A stretch of DNA of 64,000 bases from Liolophura sinensis. Its lineage: Eukaryota > Mollusca > Polyplacophora > Chitonida > Chitonidae. Position 1 is the stretch's first letter. Every line of letters begins with the position of its first letter. The DNA lies in the NCBI RefSeq assembly GCF_032854445.1, contig NC_088306.1, forward strand, positions 624,501-688,500. Direction: 5' to 3'. Positions 1 to 64,000 of this stretch are shown piece by piece. The translations under genes were made by a program, and so were the position numbers. The notes under the pieces were generated by a model. It was not told the DNA's origin. It searched no databases and saw only the letters and a list, made by a program, of their open reading frames with translations.

Positions 1-395
1 TGCAAGAGGTAGGTAATCACTGGCTGCTGTTTGTCATCGTCAGAATGCAAGAGGTAGGTAATCACTGGCTGCTGTTTTCCATCGTCAGAATGCAAGAGGT
101 AGGTAATCACTGGCTGCTGGTTGTCATCGTCAGAATGCAAGAGGTGGGTAATCACTGACCGCTGTTTTCCATCGTCAGAATGTAAGATGTAGGTAATCAC
201 TGGCTGCTGGTTGTCATCGTCAGAATGCAAGAGGTAGGTAATCACTGGCTGCTGGTTGTCATCGTCAGAATGCAAGAGGTAGGTAATCACTGGCTGCTGG
301 TTGTCATCGTCAGAATGCAAGAGGTAGGTAATCACTGGCCGCTGTTTTCCATCGTCAGAATGCAAGAGGTGGGTAATCACTGGCTGCTGTTTAAT
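1..395. repeat. 45-bp minisatellite, truncated by the window edge
   Basis: About nine copies of GCAAGAGGTAGGTAATCACT plus 25 bp. Two unit subtypes (TTTTCC or GGTTGTC before ATCGTCAGAAT) alternate irregularly. A multiple of three, so it gives a false open frame. Confidence 0.95.
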
Positions 396-404
396 TGTAA
401 AGCT

Positions 405-472
405 TACCAGCTCCGGTGGCGTAGTGGACAGAATTTCTGCCTCGTAATAGGTAATCAGACCCGAGGATCACA
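405..472 (+). mobile_element. tRNA-like SINE head, fragment
   Basis: GGTGGCGTAGTGGACAGAAT followed by CTGCCTCGTAA and a degenerate B-box resembles the 5' part of a tRNA-derived SINE. No intact cloverleaf, so not a tRNA gene. Confidence 0.4.
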
Positions 473-479
473 AAGTCAG

Positions 480-3185
480 ACTTAAGTCTTGCCTTGCGGT
501 GTGATTCCTGAGCTTATTTTTTAACTTAAGCGCAAATTTTCAGTTTGTTCAAGAATGTCTATGACAGCTCTTAAGTATTAAAGTAGAAATCCCTAAGATA
601 AGTAACAATTTTACAGCGATAAACTGTTTTGAAGTTAAGACCATGAAGTCTGACTTAGTTGTAGGTGCTTCGTGATGTGCTTGGGGCCAGTGTTAAGTCC
701 TGAATTGAGTCATTACTTTGGTTTGACTGTCAGTAGAAATATAAGTCTGAAAATAGACCACTCATCACTGAACTTGTAGTGTTCCTATAAGTTTTGTTTT
801 GTTTTGTTTACAGGGTTATGATCACAGTTATTATTTCATTTCTACGTTTATGGAGGACCACATTAAACATCATGCAAAGTATCTCCTCAACTGATGGCTT
901 TCGTGACAGATCAAGCTTACAGACAAACAGAATATGATGGGGACTGTCATTTGATTGGAAAATGCTGGTCATAAAAATTGGCTGTTAATAGCTGTTGTTA
1001 ATTGTTCAGGAAATGAAGGGTGAAACAAAATTAAAATCTGAGATAGATATCTGTTGCAAAAGATCAAATAACAATCAGATGAAAGTACATGATTTTATTG
1101 AATTGATGAAAACCTTTATATGAAAGACTTCCATTAATGGTTTTGATGATTGGCAAGTAAGCTGTTATTACTTGTTGTTGTGATCAATAGCATAATGACT
1201 TCTGTAAGAAAGAAGGAACTGTAGAAGTTGATGTGGAAAATGATGACATGGCTGTTGATGGGTTTGCTAATGTATATGTAGCTTGGGCTAAAACCTTCAT
1301 GTCGGTAATCCTACCTTTATGGTAAACACTACACGTATACTTGTGCAGTTATTGATTTGCTCAGTGTGTTAGTTTGAGTTGATCGCGTAAAAATGGTGCT
1401 AATACCGGTGTACAAGGAAAGGAACTGTAATACTGGCACCCGTAAGCCACGCTTAAAAGTTCAGCTGCAGTAGAATCGGACTCGACGCTGTCCAGTGCAT
1501 AAAATGTACAATCAGTCCTTGATGTCACTGATGGATACATATGTATGTAGGGCCTACGTGTCAGGATACATGGTTTGCATTTCTGTAAATATGCTAGAAT
1601 GTAAAATACAGTGTGGATCAAAAGGCATACGGCTAAATATCTGGGAAGTGGGACATATTGCGTGATTTCAGTGACGGCTGAACCTTCTAATGGAGCGTCA
1701 TCAGTGTGACGTCACAGTAAGAAGACCATACTCATGTACACATAAGCGCATGTCCCTTTTTTCAATATTTAACACTAAATTTAACAATTTATACAGGGGA
1801 AGATAATTATGAGTAAATAATAAATCTGGACAATAATTCTTTAACATAGGGCAACGAAAGACACATGATCTGGAAGTCCAAAAATTCACCATCTCAGTAT
1901 TACGAGAGGAAATACTGACGGTACCTCATTCCTGTTATGGTTCATGCCTCCTACCCGTGGATCCTTATTTCTGCAAACTTCAAGCCGTACCTGTCGTTTC
2001 ATTCCTGGAATTATTTGTGATACTTGCTATCAGCCTGGGTGGACTTTTCAGGTTTTTGGAAAATTCGGAAACTGGTGTGCTATGAATTGCTTAAAGTATA
2101 ACGTCAGTGAAAAATGTCCGTCTATATTGACTTCCAGTTTGTAGATGGTGGTGTTTTTTTCCAGTGGAAGATACAATAAAAAGATGATTGTTCCTTTATT
2201 AGGAATCAGTTGAGGATTTTCATAACAACCTTATGGCTCTTGGAGTGTTATGTGAGTACAAGGCTTTTGGCTCTTTATAAAGAAAGAGTCACGGAATATT
2301 ATAAATATTTCTGTCTGTGTCAAACAGAAGGGAAAACATTACCCCCTTCCATTATGTCATTAACTAGTGCATTGAAGCTCAGTGCTATTCAATACTTGTC
2401 AGCGCTTAATCTGGTACAGTTACTCGGAATAGGACAGACTAAATTTGGTTATTTGTCATTCTGCCTACTTCTGCTGGTTATACACAGGAACTTGAAATAA
2501 AACGGATGGTGTCAGTTACTGAGGACGGAGGCTTTGTCAACTCTGCTGGACCAATAGTTATCTAGCACGGGTAAACCAATAGCCACTCACTGACCAGCCA
2601 GTAGTTTGGCACTTACCAAGCAATCTTCTGGGCCCAACCGGCAGTGTCATTTCTGACTTGTTCAAAATCTTGTAAGCAGGGTTTTTGGTATTGGAAATTG
2701 TACACATTTGCCTTAATTTCTAGGAACCGAAAATAAGTTCAAAAATGTTTTCTAGTTTTAGTAGGTTAGACGTTTATGTCAATATTGACTTTGTGGTTTC
2801 GGCACCCTGTTCTCTTTTTGTTTTAGGATTTGTTTACACTATGTATGTTTTTAAAGATTATTGGATTTGTGCCATAGTTGACAACAAAACGCATCGCTGC
2901 CTTAACTAAAAGGCAAGTGGACATTTTAATCAGGACCGTTATGCTTTTGTCCTGTCCTAAAGAGTGTGAATAAATGAAAACAAATTATCAAGTAAAACAA
3001 AATCCGATTGTTTCCCTTTTTATGTAGCAGGAAAAAAAGCAGCTGTAAAAGTCACTCTGTTGGTCTGCTAATGGTTCAAATGTTCGACATCCAATCCTTC
3101 ATCATGGATATTAATGGCCTAATAATGGCCCTAAGTGGAAGACGTTCTTGAAGATGTTGCAGTTATTGCGAATTTGTGTTTTTAT
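480..3185. other. Unassigned intergenic DNA
   Basis: No gene, array or recognisable mobile element seen. Open frames are short (under 100 codons) and lack domain similarity. Confidence 0.5.
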
Positions 3186-3189
3186 TGTA

Positions 3190-3320
3190 TACCTGTACAT
3201 GTGGATAGTCGTGGAATCACCCCAGGCTCCGTTGTGTTTCCCCCAACCCTGACACTGGCAGGCATCATGGAAGTGAAATATTCTCGAGTACGGCGTAAAA
3301 CACCAATGAAATAAATAACA
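3190..3320 (+). mobile_element. SINE family A, 3' fragment
   Basis: Tail part only: AAGTGAAATATTCTCGAGTA, CGGCGTAAAACACCAATGAA, then AATAAATAA. The tRNA-like head is missing. Confidence 0.8.
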
Positions 3321-3529
3321 GGTAAAGGTTAGATTTGCCGACTTCTGAAGTGTGTATTATTTCACCAATGCAAAAACCACTACATGTTGGCAAGTACCCC
3401 ACAAATTCCCCAACAAACTTCTTAGGAAATCCAGTGGAAGCTGGGTTCAAGGGTTTATACATCGAAAGTAATTTGTACCGTAACTTGTAGCGTTCTGCTA
3501 CCAATTGTTGTAACGGTTCATAATCCCAG

Positions 3530-4345
3530 TATAATCCCAGCGGATTGACTGCTGAGCGGTATAATGGCGGATTGACTGTTGGGAAGTATAATGGCGCATT
3601 GACTGCTGGGAAATATAATGGCGGATTGATTGCTGAGCGGTATAATGGCGGATTGACTGTTGGGAAGTATAATGGCGCATTGACTGCTGGGAAATATAAT
3701 GGCGGATTGATTGCTGAGCGGTATAATGGCGGATTGACTGTTGGGAAGTATAATGGCGCATTGACTGCTGGGAAATATAATGGCTGATTGACTGTTGGGA
3801 AGTATAATGGCGGATTGACTGTTGGGAAGTATAATGGCGCATTGACTGCTGGGAAATATAATGGCAGATTGACTGCTGGGAAGTATAATGGTGGATTGAC
3901 TGCTGGGAAGTATAATGGCGGATTGATTGCTGAGCGGTATAATGGCGGATTGACTGTTGGGAAGTATAATGGCGCATTGACTGCTGGGAAATATAATGGC
4001 GCATTGACTGCTGGGAAGTATAATGGCGGATTGACTGCTGAGCGATATTACGGCAGATTGACTGCTGGGGAGTATAATGGCAGAGACTGCTGAGCGGTAT
4101 AATGACAGATTGGCTGATGAACGGTATAATGACGGATTGACTTGCTGAGCAATATAATGGCGGATTGACTGCTGGGAAGTATAATGGCGGATTGACTGCT
4201 GAGCGGTATAATGACAGATTGACTTGCTGAGCAATATATTGGCGGATTGACTTGCTGAACAATATAATGGCGGATTGACTGCTGGGAAGTATAATGGCGG
4301 ATTGACTGCTGGGAAGTATAATGGCGGATTAACTGTTGAGCGGTA
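3530..4345. repeat. 27-bp minisatellite
   Basis: About 30 copies of TATAATGGCGGATTGACTGC plus TGGGAAG. Two unit types alternate (TGGGAAG and TGAGCGG endings), forming higher-order blocks near 3545-3780. It gives open frames on both strands because 27 is divisible by three; not a gene. Confidence 0.93.
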
Positions 4346-4719
4346 TGATGGCAGACTGACAGCTGAACGGTACAACTTGTGTGGCATGTAATGTGAAACT
4401 CGTAAAACTCCTTTCCGCCTGTATCAAGACGGCCCAAATTTGTGAACTCATTTGTTCTGTCCATTATTACGTGTGCTCGTAAGACATATACGAAGTACAC
4501 ACGTACTGCAACGTCACAGAAGAAAATGATGGGTTATAGTGTCATTTGGGCCACCGAGTCTCCCATTCTAATGTTTGCCAGTGCCTTGTAAATAGTCAAC
4601 AGGTCACCCAGAGCAGCGTGGTTTTCCCACGCATATAAATTAAAGAACAGTTAGAATTAAGCCCTAAATGAGGTAAACTGACGAGAGGCCATATTTCACT
4701 GGTTACTTTTCACCATTTG

Positions 4720-5185
4720 CCAAATATCACACTGTCGTGGCTGCTCTGGTTTTACTCTCTGTACTGCACGTCTGTCACACTGTTGTTTCTGCTCTGGTTT
4801 TACTCTCTCTGCTGTGCTCTATCACACTGTCGTCGCTGCTCTGGTTTTACTCTCTATGCTGTATGTTTACCACACTGTTGTCGCTGCTCTAGTTTTACTC
4901 TCTCTGCTGTATCACATTGTCCTGTTTTTTTTCCCTATGCTGCACGTCTATCACATTGTCGTTGTTCTGGTTTTCTCCCTATGCTGCACGTCTATCACAT
5001 TGTCGTTGTTCTGGTTTTCTCCCTATGCTGTACGTCTATCACATTGTCGTTGTTCTGGTTTTCTCCCTATGCTGCACGTCTATCACATTGTCGTTGTTCT
5101 GGTTTTCTCCCTATGCTGCACGTCTATCACATTGTTGTTGTTCTGGTTTTCTCCCTATGCTGTACGTCTATCATGTGGATGCTTT
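4720..5185. repeat. About 44-bp minisatellite
   Basis: About ten copies of a unit with TCACATTGTCGTTGTTCTGG and TTTTCTCCCTATGCTGCACG. The first copies diverge; the last five are nearly identical. It abuts the reverse-transcriptase remnant. Confidence 0.92.
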
Positions 5186-5767
5186 AAAAACTAAACGTCT
5201 CACTGAAGAACTAGGCGCTCTAATACACATACCGTATAAAGAGATATCTGCTTGGTATTTCTCCACTCTCTACACTACGATTCTTTTCACGAATTTAAAA
5301 GATAGAATTTCATCTCTAATTGTTTCGGTGTTTAATGAAACCGCCATAATAACGTCAGAGACAATAAAGCCTTGCTCAGTTCCACCACGTACAAGGATTC
5401 ATTGGATGCTTCGATGTTATCGAGTTCCTTGAATTTTTCATTAATAACGTCTATGTGAAACTCGGGGAAACCTTCGCTGGATTTAAAGGAAACCACAGAC
5501 ACTCCAGATGGTAGATCTTTTCTGGACCTATATTTGTGCAGCTATGAAAACAGTTTCCTCTGTCGCAGACTTTACGGCGAATTTAACGTTGTAAACTATC
5601 TTTACTTGGAGAGCAATATACCGAAGGTTCCTGAATATGGCGTGTACATATCTCGCCTTGTAACATTTGATAGGTACTGTGTGTTATGTGGCGGTTTCAA
5701 TCTACATCAGAAGCTATTACTGCAAAAACTATTGTGTCAAGGTTATAACATCAAACGCTTTCATTAA
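5186..5767 (+). pseudogene. Retrotransposon reverse-transcriptase remnant, frameshifted and deleted
   Basis: Three pieces resemble a non-viral reverse transcriptase common in invertebrate genomes. The first, near 5250-5285, reads YFSTLYTTI (palm motif A region, normally xFSTLYTTIPH). The second, 5411-5475, in another frame, reads EFLEFFINNVYVKLGE. The third, about 5507-5767, reads SFLDLYL, NVVNYLYLESNIP, EYGVYISRLV and the basic C-terminal end. The block with the catalytic YxDD motif, which should lie between the second and third pieces, is missing. The frames change between pieces, so it is dead. A Penelope-like or related non-LTR element is possible; the family is not resolved. Confidence 0.65.
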
Positions 5768-5769
5768 AA

Positions 5770-8700
5770 TGAATATACTTCTCGTGCAAGTAAATTTGAC
5801 CAGAGCGTCCGAAACTCTGGCGCTCTGATCCATGAGTGTGTCTAATTCCGCTCAGCCGGTGGCTAGTGGCAGTATATTTCATCGTATTTAATCAGATCGT
5901 CATCTTGGATATATGAACAGTTGCAATCAAAGCGTGGTTTTCACAAAATTCCATACTAATTTCTTACTTTATATATTTCTTATTTCCTAGGCAGTTTGTG
6001 GTAACCGTTGTTTTGGGAATTGACCTGCGATTATTGACCTGGGATGTCCATTTTGGTTCACGACTGGTATACGAATGTCTTTTCGACGCATGTATACTAA
6101 GTACATATAGTGTTGGCCAACACTTCTTTTTTTAATATGCCTACATATCTCTCTATATGAAAACACTAGGAGGTGATTATTCCAAGAACACGGTTTGTTT
6201 TCGCCCTTCAAATAATCTATTCTACACAACGGACGAAACGTAAATTCTCTGCGGAAGCCAGAGTGCCCAGAGGAAACCGGACTTTCCTGTGAAGATCGGA
6301 GTGCCTGAGGAAACCGGAGCGCCCTGATGAAACTACATTATCTTTGACAAGGTGAAAAAGCTACTTTCAACCTGATAAAAAAACCGTACTGAGAAGTTCA
6401 GTATTGACAGCCAATTTGTTTCAAGATATAACGTTTAATGATTGTTTATATATCAGTCTTTTAGCAAAAAAAAATGACAATCAAAGTATATTAAGTGTTA
6501 TTAAAGTGAATGTGTTTATTGCGAAATATGAAGCCAAATATACAGAAATGTTCAGTGCTAATTTACATACACCAATGACACTTCACATATGACTGAATAC
6601 ACAAACACATCTATGGATCTGAAGGTAAGATCCTCGTGGAATGTTGTAATACCCATGGGAATCCATGGAAACCCATGGCAGTTCACAGGAGGTATTGATA
6701 GTCATAATCAAGACACACAAGAGTAGCCTTAAGTACACCAGCAAAAAGAATGGTAAAATTGAATACCCATCATGTCAGAAGACATGAATATCTCTTACCT
6801 ACAAAAGCCTACACACAAGGATTTTCATGCCATCTTACATGACATTCATGCACTAACTTATTCTAAGAAGTGAAACAAGCACGTGTGTTTAGACCATGTA
6901 CCTTTTTTTCTGTTTTAAACAACACCTCACAGGTCAAGAAACCTGCATTTAACTTAGCTCGTGGCCATGTTCAAATATTTACAGTTCTGTGAGGAGAAAC
7001 TTAGGTATACACCCAAAACATCAGCTGAATAAACCTCCAAAATGTGATTTTCTTTAATAATATACATATATTTATATAATAAGAATGTATATATAATATA
7101 AAAATAAGAGGCAATGCAAGTGCCTAAAACACTGACACCCCACTCAAAAGTCACAAGGATACAGTACAGCAAAAGTTGATAGGTGGTAATGTTGACAGTA
7201 AATGTTGATTGGAACATATTTTGCCACAAACAGTGAAATTCCTTGATACAAATACACTTAACTGACACAAAATGTTCCACTGCTCGCAGCCTTTCCACCT
7301 CAAGTTTGGCTATGTTAGCAGCAAATTAGTGTAATACGATCACAATTCAATAGGCTGAAATTTTGTTCATAGCAAATTGTTACTTAGAAATTAAGTATGA
7401 ACGCATGGAAGTATGAATAAGAGCTAATCATGTGATCATTCGAGGAGACAAAGCTATGTTCAAATTACGTCAAGTCACAACCGTCGAATGAGGAAAAAGG
7501 CGAAAGTAACCAGAGTTAAGGGCAAAAATGACCACATCACCAGTGATGTAATGTAAAGATTTCATAAGGCCCAAAAAAAACAAAAAAAAAAACGTATACA
7601 CTGTACCCCAAGACAGATATTTACAAAGTCTACATTCTTAGCTCAAAATAAGCCCAAATACAAATACATTCAAAAGTGGGTATTTCATTAAAGACCTTTA
7701 AACAAAGAAAGAAAAAAGAATATTTATTTCTGTACAGCTTTGACATCAAGAGGACACTATTTTTATAAGAATCAATTCAAACAAATGTCTTCAAGGACTC
7801 CTCTGGCTGTTGTCAGTTGATTGGTGTTGCCATGGTAGCAAGTCTAAACCACTCTAGACACGAGGTGAGCATAAGCCAAAAAAACAGAAAAAACACAGAA
7901 GTGTAGTGTACCGGTATTACAATATACTAAGAAAAATATTACTTATCTACAATATTCCTATTACCCTATTCTATACCGTCATCATTTTTTCATCACTGAT
8001 GGTAATGTGTTAGTAAACATATATTTTCATTTTGCACGAACATCAAAAATTGATTTTCTTGCATCTCTCATCAGTGATAAAAAGAGAAATACTAAAAAGA
8101 TTACAAGATAGGAACAATTTGTGGAAAAAAGCTGTTCAAAACTGCCAAAGATACAAAGAACATTTTTGTGAGGGGAAGCAAAAAATGAAGCAAAAATCAT
8201 CACAGACACTTTGTGGTTGGCTATTACATTTGCATAGGAACTTTCAAATTGCTTAGGATGGACTTGCCACCCACACACACAATCTTCAGCGACTCCAGTG
8301 AACTGAGCACAAACCTGTGCTAATCAGTAACTGATCCAATTCAACCTATGGTGGGCAGGCTTCAAATATCACCCCCCAAAAAATAAAGCAGTACACATCT
8401 AAACCGGGCTGGATAAACTATCATCACTTAAACAGTATACTCGCATTTCAACTGAAATTTGCAAATACATCTTGGAGATATTTTAAAGATAAAAATCGTA
8501 CAATTTTACACATTCAAACTTGCACACATTGCTAGTTGAAACAAAACACTTGCCATGGAATGAAAAATAAACCAGCGGTACACATGTTCACTTGCGAGAC
8601 AAAGTCGTTATGGTAATGCATACTACAAATTTTCACGTGAACCTTATAACCTTAAGAGCCTTATTTCACCAACTTAAAATAATAATTTATGCAGCTATAA

Positions 8701-9564
8701 TAATTCTGAAGGTTTTCCACATTTTTCTAGACCTCCAGTAAACCCTTCGTACAACTAATAACGGCTTCAAATATGGTTCAAACTCTGTGAAAATATTTAA
8801 ATTCTAACAAAATAGAAACAAGCTGAATCAATTTACAGCATTCGATTCCGGCTGAAATGAGTCACTAGTGCCCAGTACATCCGGAATTCCTAAATGCGCA
8901 TGCTAAACAAACAAGATTCCTATTTTAAAAGGATCCGTTAATTTTCACAGGGTTTCTGAAAACATCAATCCTGCTTACTGATGAATTAATAAATACATTC
9001 AACCTTATTTATATATGTAAATAACAATGATAAGATTTACACCAATCTTATACCATGAGCAGACGGGGTAACACTAAAGCACGCTAAACCAAACTTTCCT
9101 CAAAATATACAAATATTCTTAATCATCAAATGAATCCAGAAAGATAATAAAAAAAAAAAGTTCTATCCTGCAGAAGCAGAGTAGTCACATACTTGTACAT
9201 GCATGCCGTCATGGGTTGGTAGACAATACGCCACATTTTGTACAGTTTTTTTTTGTCTGCACAGTGTGTTATTCTGTGATATGTCACAATGTTGCTGTTT
9301 TTGCCATTCACCTTAACATGCCCATTGTCTTTGTCCAAAAAATTTTGAATCGATTCAAACCAAATAATCCAGGATAATTAATAACCACATAACACAATGT
9401 TCAAACAGCACTGCCATGTTTTGAAAGCTGGATGTTAGCGGCACAACGGGTAATTACAAGTGAGCAGTTGGTTGTCATGACAACTGGCAGGAAGTCATAA
9501 AGCAATGCCATTTTGCTGGGTTTCCATGGAACCCTGGTTGTTGATAGTGGTTGAGCCTAGCCGG
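5770..9564 (-). other. Presumed MYO7A 3' UTR and downstream A/T-rich DNA
   Basis: No gene, SINE or array recognised. The part next to the stop codon should be the 3' UTR. An AATAAA hexamer on the minus strand at 7728-7723 is one candidate polyadenylation signal. I cannot choose the true end. Short open frames here are weak and on both strands. Confidence 0.35.
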
Positions 9565-63987
<54,423 letters not shown>

Positions 63988-64000
63988 CTACATAACACAA

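Noticed and set aside
1-9564. A second protein-coding gene downstream of MYO7A
   Set aside because: Apart from the dead reverse transcriptase, no frame shows a domain, and no exon series with matching phases could be built.

Overview
The window is animal nuclear DNA. It has long introns, GT-AG splicing and tRNA-derived SINEs, and no prokaryotic gene layout. The SINE whose tail is CAATCAAATAAATAAATAA and whose body runs through a tRNA-like head resembles elements I know from mollusc genomes, so a mollusc or another lophotrochozoan is most likely. The species cannot be named from the sequence.

Almost the whole window, from the right edge down to base 9565 on the minus strand, is one gene: unconventional myosin VIIa (MYO7A). 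I placed 47 coding exons by homology, reading frame and splice signals (W1 to W47 in transcript order). Joined, they give one open frame of 2174 residues plus stop. Only the short first coding exon with the start Met lies beyond the right edge. The order is motor head (W1-W15), five IQ motifs (W16-W18), a charged helix (W19-W21), MyTH4 (W22-W27), FERM (W28-W31), SH3 (W32), second MyTH4 (W34-W38) and second FERM (W39-W47).

The introns are loaded with minisatellites: over 30 arrays, roughly a third of the window by my estimate, nearly all with a private unit of 20-120 bp. The largest are a 65-bp array (54.4-57.8 kb, about 52 copies), a 29-bp array (44.6-47.5 kb, about 100 copies), a 40-bp array (29.9-31.4 kb) and a 47-bp array (41.1-42.2 kb). 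At least 14 copies of one SINE family and several of a second are scattered between them.

The most unusual signal is that five arrays have a repeat unit spanning a MYO7A splice junction: part of the exon edge, the splice site and flanking intron are repeated many times. They sit at the donors of W3 (66 bp), W6 (31 bp), W13 (61 bp) and W41 (38 bp) and at the acceptor of W41 (54 bp). W41 is therefore flanked on both sides by arrays made from its own borders. A single-copy junction duplicate lies beyond W23, and another array starts at the 3' tail of a SINE. Together these suggest that tandem duplication seeded at AGGT-containing boundaries is enlarging these introns and filling them with decoy splice sites.

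The 9.5 kb at the left (downstream of the gene) holds the presumed 3' UTR, three minisatellites, a SINE fragment, a tRNA-like SINE head and a decayed reverse-transcriptase remnant. I see no second cellular gene.
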